From contig NZ_JAANAT010000005.1 of NCBI RefSeq assembly GCF_011089895.1, positions 186,001 to 250,000 on the forward strand: a stretch of 64,000 nt of DNA, in the 5' to 3' direction. Positions within the stretch are counted from its first letter, which is position 1. Every line of letters begins with the position of its first letter. This DNA comes from Mucilaginibacter inviolabilis (lineage in GTDB: Bacteria; Bacteroidota; Bacteroidia; Sphingobacteriales; Sphingobacteriaceae). The position numbers and the translations under genes are program-made. The notes under the pieces were generated by a model. It did not search any database and was not told where the DNA came from. It saw only the letters and a program-made list of their open reading frames with translations. This document shows positions 17,256 through 24,566 of the stretch, piece by piece.

Positions 17256-17966
17256 TTATGGGTGAAAAAGCAGGAAAATTGTTGGCCGTTTGTGCAGCTC
17301 GGGCACTTTTTTCTGCCACTCGGCAATGGTTTTGGTTTGCACAAACTCTGTAGGGGCCGTCAAATCAGTGGCTATGCAGAGCTTGGTTTTGGGATTGGCT
17401 GTTTTTAATATTTCTTCCAGCATAGGGTTATTGCGGAACGGCGTTTCGATAAACAACTGTGTTTGATCGAGCTTAATAGCTGCGGCTTCCAGCTCTTTGA
17501 TCTTTTTGCTGCGTAACACCTTATCAATAGGTAAATAACCATGAAAGGTAAAACTTTGGCCATTAAAGCCCGAAGCCATCAGCGCAAGCAAAATAGAGCT
17601 TGGGCCCACCAAAGGCACCACTTTAATACCCATGCGGTGTGCCTTATCCACAATTTCGGCACCAGGATCGGCAATGCCGGGGCAGCCTGCTTCGCTCATC
17701 AGGCCCACATCGTTACCTGCCTGCAAGCCTTTAAAAAAGTCGGCCTTGCCCATATCCCGGTTATGCTTGCTATAATCGTGAATGATCAGTTCGCTTTGAG
17801 GCGTTTTTAAACCAGCCAGTTTTAAAAATTTGCGGGCGGTTTTCTCATTCTCCACAATGTACTCTTTGATACTGTTAATGGTATCAACCAGGTAGGGGGT
17901 AAATGACTGGGCGGCCGTTTCTTCGGCCAGTGGTACGGGTATTAAATAAAGGGTTCCATAAGGCAT
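17256..17966 (-). CDS. RsmI-like SAM-dependent methyltransferase
   Basis: 236 residues, shorter than classical RsmI (about 280). The tetrapyrrole-methylase fold is recognised from GTLYLIPVPLAE at the N-terminus, LMSEAGCPGIADPGAEIV, VVPLVGPSSILLALMASGFNGQSFTFHGYLP and FIETPFRNNPMLEEI, which align with the RsmI landmark segments. RsmI methylates the ribose of C1402 of 16S rRNA. The N-terminal loop (PVPLAEET instead of ATPIGNLxD) and missing C-terminal extension suggest either the short Bacteroidota form or a paralogue with another target. It heads the minus-strand pair with the monooxygenase. Confidence 0.8.
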   Translation of the reverse strand: MPYGTLYLIPVPLAEETAAQSFTPYLVDTINSIKEYIVENEKTARKFLKLAGLKTPQSELIIHDYSKHNRDMGKADFFKGLQAGNDVGLMSEAGCPGIADPGAEIVDKAHRMGIKVVPLVGPSSILLALMASGFNGQSFTFHGYLPIDKVLRSKKIKELEAAAIKLDQTQLFIETPFRNNPMLEEILKTANPKTKLCIATDLTAPTEFVQTKTIAEWQKKVPELHKRPTIFLLFHP

Positions 17967-18021
17967 ATTGCAAAGTTGCTGTTTTTTGTTTAAATTAAGC
18001 TATTGAAAGGAGCCTGAAAAA

Positions 18022-18738
18022 ATGAGTTCATTGGGTGTAAACTGGTTTATTGAGGGATATATTGATTTTGAGCAAAAAAAGTACGTCCTGTTGAATTATT
18101 TACAGGAAATTAACCGCCACTTTGATAAGAGTCGGTTATATCCTAACCTGGCCGATCTTATTTTTCACTACAATAACCTGGTTGATTTTAGAAAGAACAA
18201 AACGGTGCTCCAGCAAGCCTTTCCACAGCGTTTAACGCAGGCGGACATCGATGCAGTAAAGCTTACCTATCAAAAGATCATTAAAGACGATCAAAACATG
18301 CAGGAGATTGAACAGATCATCGCCTATGCTATGTCGCAGATGAATCCTGCTATACAAACCGGTAAAGAGATTTATGATTTTGTAGAGAGTCGCCTTAATA
18401 TCGACCCGGTAGGTATTGTGCCACTGATGCCTTATCACGGCTATTTTTCGCTACGAAACGGCAAGGAGCGTACTAACTGGATATACGAGTATCACCTCAC
18501 TATTTTTGAAGATAAGGATGATAAATACCGCGGCATCAACATATCCTTTATTGATACTTATGAGCACAGTATCACCAATACGCCCGAGGCCATGAAACTG
18601 AACCTGATTAATCGTAACAAATTTTTACCTAACCCAGCGGTATATTATGTACACAGCGACATCACCTTCCCATTAGAGCAAACCTTATTACCGGTAGCTA
18701 AGAGAAGCTTGGTAAAATATATTTCGAACGCGGCATAA
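18022..18738 (+). CDS. Conserved hypothetical protein
   Basis: 238 residues, no family recognised with confidence. It has no signal peptide or membrane segment. The N-terminal half is helical and charged (FIEGYIDFEQKKYVLLNYLQEINRHFDKSRLYPNL); the C-terminal half seems beta-rich (GYFSLRNGKERTNWIYEYHLTIF). It is divergent from the RsmI-like gene, with 55 bases between the starts. Similar proteins occur in related genomes as uncharacterised, but I cannot assign a role. A palindromic island separates it from gcvH. Confidence 0.65.
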   Translation: MSSLGVNWFIEGYIDFEQKKYVLLNYLQEINRHFDKSRLYPNLADLIFHYNNLVDFRKNKTVLQQAFPQRLTQADIDAVKLTYQKIIKDDQNMQEIEQIIAYAMSQMNPAIQTGKEIYDFVESRLNIDPVGIVPLMPYHGYFSLRNGKERTNWIYEYHLTIFEDKDDKYRGINISFIDTYEHSITNTPEAMKLNLINRNKFLPNPAVYYVHSDITFPLEQTLLPVAKRSLVKYISNAA

Positions 18739-18759
18739 ACCGTTTCCAAACCATGATTT

Positions 18760-18819
18760 ACACGATTAAGGGATTATGATAATTTGATTGATAAAATCGT
18801 TCTAATCCCTTAACCGTGT
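18760..18819. repeat. Palindromic island F
   Basis: ACACGATTAAGGGATTA (18760-18776) pairs with TAATCCCTTAACCGTGT (18803-18819), 16 of 17 bases, around a 26-base loop that repeats GATT words. Confidence 0.75.
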
Positions 18820-18855
18820 AAAAACTCATTGACTAAAATGAATGCGCCTTACCCC

Positions 18856-18885
18856 TTGTAGTGGTACAAAGTTTTATTATTTTTA
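18856..18885 (+). promoter_or_regulatory. Promoter of the first gcvH copy, degenerate -7 box
   Basis: TTG at 18856-18858, a 19-base spacer and TATTTTTA at 18878-18885. The spacing is perfect for a Bacteroidota promoter but the last, most conserved G of TAnnTTTG is A. The flanking AGTTTTA is shared with the promoter of the second copy. Confidence 0.5.
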
Positions 18886-18905
18886 ACCAACCAAAACCAA
18901 CAAGC

Positions 18906-19286
18906 ATGAATTTTCCAAGTAATTTAAAATATACCAAAGACCATGAATGGGTACTTGCTGAGGGGGACACAGCAACTATAGGTATTACCGAATTCGCGCA
19001 GCGCGAGCTGGGCGATATTGTTTTTGTCGACATCCCTACCGTAGGAAAGAAAATTGACGCAGAGGACGTTTTTGGTACAATAGAGGCTGTAAAAACCGTA
19101 TCTGACGTATTTATGCCCGTTGCCGGCGAGATCATTCAATTTAATGAAGAATTAGAAAGTGAGCCCGAATTGGTAAACTCTGATCCTTATGGCGATGGCT
19201 GGATTGTTAAGATTAAGCTCAAAGATCCAAAATCTGTTAATTCGCTTTTGTCTGCAGACGATTATAGAAAACTGGTAGATCAGTAA
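18906..19286 (+). CDS. gcvH: Glycine cleavage system H protein, copy 1
   Basis: 126 residues from ATG at 18906 (the frame is open to 18861 but MNFPSNLKYTKDHEW is the family start). It carries the aminomethyl group between the P, T and L proteins of glycine cleavage on a lipoyl arm. The lipoyl-lysine Lys63 is intact in FGTIEAVKTVSD. It is about two-thirds identical by eye to the second copy 147 bases downstream, including the promoter region. No gcvP, gcvT or lpd gene is in the window. A role as a lipoate carrier, known for some extra H-like proteins, is possible. Confidence 0.93.
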   Translation: MNFPSNLKYTKDHEWVLAEGDTATIGITEFAQRELGDIVFVDIPTVGKKIDAEDVFGTIEAVKTVSDVFMPVAGEIIQFNEELESEPELVNSDPYGDGWIVKIKLKDPKSVNSLLSADDYRKLVDQ

Positions 19287-19384
19287 ATTCTTTTCCTGTG
19301 CTATTGATCTAAAGGTCGTGATATTTCGTCTATTTTTGCTGGAATCCTGAAAGTTTATTGCCTATAACAATAAATTAGAAGATA

Positions 19385-19414
19385 TTGTGAGAGCCTAAAG
19401 TTTTACTATTTTTG
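19385..19414 (+). promoter_or_regulatory. Consensus promoter of the second gcvH copy
   Basis: TTG at 19385-19387, a 19-base spacer and a perfect TATTTTTG at 19407-19414, followed 19 bases later by the ATG. This is the textbook Bacteroidota -33/-7 arrangement. Confidence 0.7.
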
Positions 19415-19433
19415 AGCTCACAAAATTAACAAT

Positions 19434-19814
19434 ATGAATTTTCCAGCTGAGTTAAAATACACTAAAGATCACGAGTGGATACGCATTGAAGGCAAAGAAG
19501 CAACTGTAGGCATTACCGAATTTGCACAGCGCGAATTAGGCGATATTGTTTTCGTTGATGTTCCTACCAAAGGAAAAGCACTTGAACAAGATGAAGTTTT
19601 TGGAACGATAGAGGCTGTAAAAACTGTATCTGACCTATTTTTACCCGTTGCCGCCACCATTATAGAAGTTAATCCTGATTTAGATGGAGAGCCCGAACTG
19701 GTGAACACCGACCCTTATGGCGAAGGCTGGCTGGTTAAGATTAGCATTGCTGATGCAGCATCTGTTGATTCATTACTATCAGCCGCAGATTATGAGGCTT
19801 TGGTAAATGCTTAA
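19434..19814 (+). CDS. gcvH: Glycine cleavage system H protein, copy 2
   Basis: 126 residues, same length as copy 1, with Lys63 in FGTIEAVKTVSDLFLPV intact. The differences are concentrated outside the core (IRIEGKEATVG against VLAEGDTATIG, and TKGKALEQDEV against TVGKKIDAEDV). It has its own consensus promoter, so both copies can be transcribed independently. The VanZ gene starts on the base after its stop, so this copy heads a gcvH-vanZ-lipoprotein unit. Which copy serves glycine cleavage is not decidable from sequence. Confidence 0.94.
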   Translation: MNFPAELKYTKDHEWIRIEGKEATVGITEFAQRELGDIVFVDVPTKGKALEQDEVFGTIEAVKTVSDLFLPVAATIIEVNPDLDGEPELVNTDPYGEGWLVKISIADAASVDSLLSAADYEALVNA

Positions 19815-20210
19815 ATGAAAATATTTCTAAAATATCACGGGCTCACTATTTTGTGGGCCTTATTTGTTTTTACCATGTGCGCCGTTGATCTGGGAGATGC
19901 CGGCAAATCGCCGATGTTTTTCCCGGGCTTTGATAAGCTGACCCATACCGGCTTCTTTTTCACGCTGGTAGTACTTTTATGCAATGGGATAATAAGGCAA
20001 CAAAAACCGCGGTCGCTCTCGTATAAACAGATAGTTTTAGTTACAATAGTTGCCATTTTTTTCGGTGGGCTGATAGAGATCCTTCAGCTCACCCTTTTTA
20101 CATGGCGCAGTGCCGAATGGGGTGATCTTTTTGCAGACACTTTGGGGACCTGCATGGGCATGTTCGCGATATTGGTTACATTAGGAGCAACGGGTTATGG
20201 TAAAAAATAA
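19815..20210 (+). CDS. VanZ family membrane protein
   Basis: 131 residues. Four hydrophobic segments (about 8-24, 46-63, 74-92, 105-124) and the pattern FPGFDKLTHTGFFFTLVVLL with EILQLTLFTWRSAEWGDLFADTLG are characteristic of VanZ-like proteins, small inner-membrane proteins sometimes associated with glycopeptide tolerance but mostly uncharacterised. ATG follows directly after the gcvH stop. Its 3' end overlaps the start of a small lipoprotein gene by 14 bases in another frame. Confidence 0.85.
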   Translation: MKIFLKYHGLTILWALFVFTMCAVDLGDAGKSPMFFPGFDKLTHTGFFFTLVVLLCNGIIRQQKPRSLSYKQIVLVTIVAIFFGGLIEILQLTLFTWRSAEWGDLFADTLGTCMGMFAILVTLGATGYGKK

Positions 20211-20343
20211 ATTCATTGTATTAGGCGTATTCGTACTATTGATGAGCCTATCATCATGTGGCATATTTAAAAAAAGCTGCAACTGTCCGCATTTTTCTGA
20301 TGTGCAGATACACAAATCTGCAGATGTGCAGATGATGGGATAG
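20197..20343 (+). CDS. Small lipoprotein, 48 residues
   Basis: ATG at 20197 lies inside the end of the VanZ gene (frame +1). The product starts MVKNKFIVLGVFVLLMSLSS and has a lipobox LSSC with the modified cysteine at residue 21, then GIFKKSCNCPHFSDV. It is therefore an exported lipoprotein with a short mature part of about 28 residues containing three cysteines (SCNCP, plus the anchor). The last 15 or so residues (SDVQIHKSADVQMMG) are encoded by a TGCAGATGTGCAGATG repeat, so the ancestral protein may have ended near CNCPHFS. Function is unknown. Reality is supported by the signal peptide and the overlap typical of coupled genes. Confidence 0.7.
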   Translation: MVKNKFIVLGVFVLLMSLSSCGIFKKSCNCPHFSDVQIHKSADVQMMG

Positions 20344-20545
20344 TTTCCACCTATCATAAGCGGCTTTTAACCATGATCGGCCATTGCTCTCTATACGGTA
20401 AACAGAGGTTCTGCCTATCGGGGATTGCTTCGTGCCTCGCAATGACGAGTGGGAATAATCTGCACATCCACATATCTCCTTGTCATTATTTTATCATTTC
20501 TCATCCACACATCCAAAATCTGCACTTTTGCACATCAATCGCGCA
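20295..20545. repeat. Palindromic word-repeat island K (TGCACATC type) with a REP arm inside
   Basis: The left side contains GATGTGCAGATACACAAATC and TGCAGATGTGCAGATGATGG; the right side contains CTGCACATCCACATATC, CATCCACACATCCAAAATC and TGCACTTTTGCACATC, inverted words of the same set. A single REP arm, GATTGCTTCGTGCCTCGCAA (within 20420-20449), lies between them. The left arm is coding for the tail of the small lipoprotein. Confidence 0.75.
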
Positions 20546-20553
20546 CTCCTTAT

Positions 20554-20583
20554 TTGGATTTAATATAAATAAGATTACATTTG
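20554..20583 (+). promoter_or_regulatory. Consensus promoter of feoAB
   Basis: TTG at 20554-20556, a 19-base spacer and TACATTTG at 20576-20583, an exact -33/-7 pair. Transcription would start near 20589, giving a leader of about 15 bases. The spacer is AT-rich (GATTTAATATAAATAAGATT) and could hold an iron-regulator operator, but no consensus was recognised. Confidence 0.7.
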
Positions 20584-20603
20584 CTGTGGTTTAAAATTAT
20601 ACG

Positions 20604-20819
20604 ATGACACTTTCACAACTTGAAGTAGGCGAAATAGGAATTGTAAAGGAATTTACTGATTTGGAAATGTCGGTAAAGCTGATGGAAATGGGTTGCCTGC
20701 CGGGCGAGGAAATAAGAATTTCACGTATTGCCCCTCTTGGTGATCCCATCGCTATCCATGTTTCGGGCTACCAGTTAAGTCTGCGTAAATTTGAGGCCTC
20801 CACCATTGTGTTGCAGTAG
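20604..20819 (+). CDS. feoA: Ferrous iron transport protein A
   Basis: 71 residues, an SH3-like fold: EVGEIGIVKEFTDLEMSVKLMEMGCLPGEEIRI and the C-terminal GYQLSLRKFEASTIVL match FeoA. It supports FeoB-dependent Fe(II) uptake in the cytoplasm. The gene is 11 bases upstream of feoB, as usual, and has its own promoter. Confidence 0.92.
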   Translation: MTLSQLEVGEIGIVKEFTDLEMSVKLMEMGCLPGEEIRISRIAPLGDPIAIHVSGYQLSLRKFEASTIVLQ

Positions 20820-20830
20820 TTTTATAAAAA

Positions 20831-22945
20831 TTGAAAGCCGATATAAGAGTTGCACTTGTAGGGAATCCCAACACCGGTAAATCAACTCTCTTTAATATAC
20901 TAACCGGTCTTAATCAAAAAATAGGAAATTTTCCTGGGGTTACTGTCGACAAAAAAACAGGTTTTTGCCAGTTGCCTGATGGCCGCACCGCCGAGATCAT
21001 TGACCTGCCAGGTACTTACAGCATCTACCCCAAAAGTAAAGACGAATCTGTTGTATTTTCGGTATTGGCCGATAAGGCCAAAGGATTAACACCCGATTTG
21101 ATCGTGGTGATATTGGATGCTTCAAATCTCAAGCGCAACCTGTTGCTTTATACCCAGATAGCCGATTTGAAAATACCCATAGTGGTGGCTTTAAACATGA
21201 TCGATGTATCTGAAAAAGCCGGCATTGATATCGATATCAACCTGTTTGCTAAAAAACTGGGAGTTCAGGTAGTCCCGATTTCAGCACGCAAGATAAAAGG
21301 TATTGACCAGCTTAAAAATGCCATTGCCTACACCAATAAAATCGCCCTGCAACAGGATACCATTGATGTAGAAGTTATTGCCCCGCAAATTATAGCGCAG
21401 ATCAAAAACGACCTGAAGATCGATAACTCCTACCTAGCCCTGCAACTGGCGCATCAGCATGAAACGTTAAGCTATCTTTCGACAGAACAAAGCGACCGGA
21501 TAGAGAAACTGGAACAGGAGTTTTCGTTCCACTCGCAAAAGTCGCAGGCTACGGAAACCATCGCTCGCTATAATTTCATCAACGATTTATTATACGATAC
21601 CGTTAAAAAGCCCGAAACAGCCCATGACGAAACCGTAAGTAATAAAATTGATAAGATATTGACGCATAAAGTGTTCGGCTTTGTGATCTTCTTCGCCGTA
21701 CTGATGTTCATTTTCCAGGCTATCTTTTCCTGGTCGGCCTACCCTATGTCATTGATCGGGGATCTATTTCTCTGGTTACAAAAAGTGATCAGCAATATAC
21801 TGCCTGCCGGGCCGCTGGTAAGTTTAATAGTTGATGGGGTGTTGGCTGGTTTAAGCGGCGTAATGGTATTTATACCACAAATAGCCATACTTTTTGCGCT
21901 GATATCGATACTGGAAGATACCGGTTATATGTCGCGTGTTACATTTATGATGGATAAAGTGATGCGCAAAGTTGGCCTCAACGGCAAATCGGTAGTGCCG
22001 CTTATTGGTGGTTTTGCCTGCGCGGTGCCTTCTATCATGAGCACGCGTAACATCGAAAACTGGAAAGACAGAATGATCACCATTATGGTTACCCCTTTGG
22101 TAGCCTGTTCTGCCCGTCTACCTATTTACACACTGATGATTGCCCTGGTGGTACCTAACCGCAATGTATGGTGGATCTTCAACCTCCAAGGCCTGGCGCT
22201 TACTGCCATGTACCTGCTCAGCATCGTTTCGGCAGTTACCGTAGCCTTTGTCATGAAGTTTGTTTTAAAGGCCCGCGAGCGTGGATACTTTATAATGGAA
22301 CTGCCAGTGTACCGTATGCCCCGTTGGAAAAATGTAGGCTTTACGATGTATGATCGTTCCAAAACGTTTGTACTGCAGGCCGGGAAGGTGATCATAGCCG
22401 TATCAGTAATATTATGGGTACTGAAATCATATGGCCCCGGAGATACCTTTGCCAAAATCGATCAAAAATATCATCAGCCACAATACACCAAAACCATGAC
22501 GCCAGATAGCCTCACCAAAGTTATCGCGTCTGAAAAACTGGAAAGCTCCTATGCCGGTGTATTCGGTCACGTAATTGAACCGGTGATTAAACCACTGGGC
22601 TTCGACTGGAAGATAGGCATAGCGCTTATCAGTTCTTTTGCCGCCCGCGAAGTGTTTGTAGGCACCATGGCCACCATTTACAGCGTGGAAGGCGATGCTG
22701 ACAAGATGGAATCGGTGCAGCAAAAAATGCATAGTGCTACTAATCCCAATACCGGGCAACCCGTGTTTACGCTGGCAGTGGCGTTTTCGCTCATGATGTT
22801 TTATGCCTTTGCCATGCAATGCGCCAGCACAGTAGCCGTAGTATACCGCGAAACCAAGAACTGGCGCTGGCCAGCTGCGCAATTTGCTTATATGACCGTA
22901 TTGGCCTACACCGCCAGCTTTATTGTTTACCATTGGTTGAAGTGA
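20831..22945 (+). CDS. feoB: Ferrous iron transporter B
   Basis: 704 residues with a TTG start (MKADIRVALVGNPNTGKST). It imports Fe(II) across the inner membrane. The N-terminal G domain has the P-loop GNPNTGKST at 11-19, G2/G3 region GVTVDKKTG...IDLPGTYSI and G4 NMID; the membrane part has the two gate-like repeats with conserved cysteines (GGFACAVPSIMSTRN; TPLVACSARLPIY). The C-terminus ends AYTASFIVYHWLK, and there is no FeoC in the window. It is co-transcribed with feoA. A palindromic island follows directly. Confidence 0.95.
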   Translation: MKADIRVALVGNPNTGKSTLFNILTGLNQKIGNFPGVTVDKKTGFCQLPDGRTAEIIDLPGTYSIYPKSKDESVVFSVLADKAKGLTPDLIVVILDASNLKRNLLLYTQIADLKIPIVVALNMIDVSEKAGIDIDINLFAKKLGVQVVPISARKIKGIDQLKNAIAYTNKIALQQDTIDVEVIAPQIIAQIKNDLKIDNSYLALQLAHQHETLSYLSTEQSDRIEKLEQEFSFHSQKSQATETIARYNFINDLLYDTVKKPETAHDETVSNKIDKILTHKVFGFVIFFAVLMFIFQAIFSWSAYPMSLIGDLFLWLQKVISNILPAGPLVSLIVDGVLAGLSGVMVFIPQIAILFALISILEDTGYMSRVTFMMDKVMRKVGLNGKSVVPLIGGFACAVPSIMSTRNIENWKDRMITIMVTPLVACSARLPIYTLMIALVVPNRNVWWIFNLQGLALTAMYLLSIVSAVTVAFVMKFVLKARERGYFIMELPVYRMPRWKNVGFTMYDRSKTFVLQAGKVIIAVSVILWVLKSYGPGDTFAKIDQKYHQPQYTKTMTPDSLTKVIASEKLESSYAGVFGHVIEPVIKPLGFDWKIGIALISSFAAREVFVGTMATIYSVEGDADKMESVQQKMHSATNPNTGQPVFTLAVAFSLMMFYAFAMQCASTVAVVYRETKNWRWPAAQFAYMTVLAYTASFIVYHWLK

Positions 22946-22949
22946 GGTC

Positions 22950-23075
22950 TTGGTTCATGGTTGATAGATCATAGTTCATGGTTACTTGATTTTCGAATCA
23001 TGAACAGATAATAATCTCTTTGTCATTACTTAAAAACTTCCGGCTATGATCTATGAACCATCAACTATGAACTGA
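22950..23075. repeat. Palindromic word-repeat island G (TTCATGGTTGA type)
   Basis: Left: TTGGTTCATGGTTGATAGAT followed by CATAGTTCATGGTTAC. Right: GCTATGATCTATGAACCATC followed by AACTATGAACTGATG. Each arm is a degenerate tandem of a word like GTTCATGGTTGATAG, and the arms are mutual inverted copies. Confidence 0.75.
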
Positions 23076-23084
23076 TGAAATCCC

Positions 23085-23092
23085 TATATTTG
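23085..23092 (+). promoter_or_regulatory. -7 promoter box of the SprT-like gene
   Basis: TATATTTG matches TAnnTTTG and ends 14 bases before the TTG start at 23107, immediately after island G. Confidence 0.45.
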
Positions 23093-23106
23093 TGTAGAGG
23101 TAAAAA

Positions 23107-23718
23107 TTGGATAAAGTAAAAGTTTTAGAAAAGTATCTTCCGCCAGACGCGGCGCCCCTGATTGGCCGCTGGATAGATTACTTTAAATGTGAGTTTAAAA
23201 TTTCGCGTAATCGCGGTAGTAAATTTGGTGATTACCGGGCACCTTACGGTGGTAAAGGCCATCGCATCTCCGTTAATTACGATCTTAACCCATACGCTTT
23301 CCTGGTAACTACGGTGCATGAATTTGCGCATCTGCATACCTGGAACGAGCATAAGCAAAAAGCCAAACCACACGGCACCGAGTGGAAAGCCAACTTCAAA
23401 AAAATGATGCAGCCTTTTTTTGAAAAAGACATTTTCCCTGCCGATGTAAAACACGCCATCACCAGCTACCTGAACAACCCGGCAGCATCAAGTTGCTCAG
23501 ATTTAAATCTATACCGCTCCCTACGCAAATATGACGCGCCAAAAGAATCTGTACTCACCGTAGAAAAAGTACCACTGAAAGCGCTATTCAAAATAAAAGG
23601 CGGCAGGATTTTCCGCAAGGAAGAGCAATTGCGCAAGCGCTTTAAATGTACAGAGATAGCCACCAAACGGGTTTATTTGTTTAGTCCGGTTGCTGAGGTG
23701 GAGTTGGTGGAAGATTAG
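23107..23718 (+). CDS. SprT-like zinc metalloprotease family protein
   Basis: 203 residues with a TTG start (MDKVKVLEKYLPPDAAPLIG). The zinc-binding HEFAH is at residues 71-75 and the likely third ligand His89 lies in KPHGTEWK, the arrangement of SprT/Spartan-type proteins. There is no signal peptide, so it should be cytoplasmic. The C-terminal half contains KALFKIKGGRIFRKEEQLRKRFKC, a basic region that in family members is near a zinc ribbon; the full ribbon is not obvious here. The biological target is unknown. The promoter box upstream supports the non-ATG start. Confidence 0.85.
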   Translation: MDKVKVLEKYLPPDAAPLIGRWIDYFKCEFKISRNRGSKFGDYRAPYGGKGHRISVNYDLNPYAFLVTTVHEFAHLHTWNEHKQKAKPHGTEWKANFKKMMQPFFEKDIFPADVKHAITSYLNNPAASSCSDLNLYRSLRKYDAPKESVLTVEKVPLKALFKIKGGRIFRKEEQLRKRFKCTEIATKRVYLFSPVAEVELVED

Positions 23719-23724
23719 TTTTAA

Positions 23725-23845
23725 TTTCCGAATTCGGATGTTCGATTCCGGATTTATTTGAGCCTCATGTTAAGGTTCTGAAATCAAAAATTTCTAAATT
23801 CTTTAAATCCGAAATCGAACATCCGAATTCCGAAATCAATTAAAT
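23725..23845. repeat. Palindromic word-repeat island H (CCGAATTCGGATGTTCGA type)
   Basis: Left: CCGAATTCGGATGTTCGATT followed by CCGGATTTA. Right: TAAATCCGAAATCGAACATC followed by CGAATTCCGAAATC. Nearly perfect inverted arms around a 50-base interior. The GTTCGATTCC string looks like a tRNA T-loop but is part of this repeat. Confidence 0.8.
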
Positions 23846-23860
23846 CCTTACTTTTACGCC

Positions 23861-24499
23861 ATGGCAAAAGTTAAATCATTTGTAAATAATCCTTACCAGG
23901 AAAATACTTACCTTTTATACGACGAAACCGGCGAATGTGTCATTATCGATCCAGGCATGTATACCGCTTCCGAACAAAATGCAGTTACCAATTTTATAAA
24001 GGATAATAATTTAACGCCGGTAATGCTGTTAAACACCCATTGCCATATTGACCATGTGCTGGGGAATAAATTTGTATTTGATCAATACGGATTAAAACCA
24101 AAGTTCCACATAGGCGAATCAGAAATACTGGCCGCAGTGGTAGCTTACGCGCCGCAAATGGGGATCCGTTATGAAGTATCACCCTTACCCGATGAATATC
24201 TGCCAGAAACCGGAAGCATACAATTTGGTAACACCACCCTATATCTGATCTTTGCACCCGGTCATTCACCTGCATCCTTGTGTTTTTATGATAAAGAAGC
24301 CAATATCCTGATAGGCGGCGATGTGCTATTCAGGTTGAGCATTGGCCGGTATGATCTCCCTGGTGGAAATTTTAGCACGCTGATGGATAACATCACTACC
24401 AAACTGTTTCGCCTGCCCGATGATTGTACGGTTTATCCAGGCCACGGTCCTGAAACCACTATCGGTTACGAAAAACAAAACAACCCGTTTTTAAACTAA
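23861..24499 (+). CDS. Metallo-beta-lactamase fold hydrolase
   Basis: 212 residues. The metal-binding motif NTHCHIDHVLG is at residues 58-68 (His60, His62, Asp64, His65), with further ligands expected in APGHSPAS, GGDVLFRLSIGR and VYPGHGPET. It resembles glyoxalase-II-like YcbL proteins, hydrolases of thioesters such as S-lactoylglutathione, but the true substrate in this organism is unknown. It has no signal peptide. A TACTTTTA box ends 4 bases before the ATG, again very close to the start. Confidence 0.9.
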   Translation: MAKVKSFVNNPYQENTYLLYDETGECVIIDPGMYTASEQNAVTNFIKDNNLTPVMLLNTHCHIDHVLGNKFVFDQYGLKPKFHIGESEILAAVVAYAPQMGIRYEVSPLPDEYLPETGSIQFGNTTLYLIFAPGHSPASLCFYDKEANILIGGDVLFRLSIGRYDLPGGNFSTLMDNITTKLFRLPDDCTVYPGHGPETTIGYEKQNNPFLN

Positions 24500-24566
24500 A
24501 AGTCAAAATTAAAAAGTCAAAAGTCCTTCGCAACTCATAACTTGCAACTTACAACTCTAAAACTAA

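Noticed and set aside
20295..20545. Possible CRISPR-like array from repeated TGCACATC units
   Set aside because: Units are 8 bases, degenerate, without regular spacers and arranged as inverted arms; no cas gene nearby.
23735..23750. tRNA T-loop-like string GTTCGATTCC
   Set aside because: No acceptor stem or anticodon arm around it; it is one word of palindromic island H, repeated inverted at 23810-23825.
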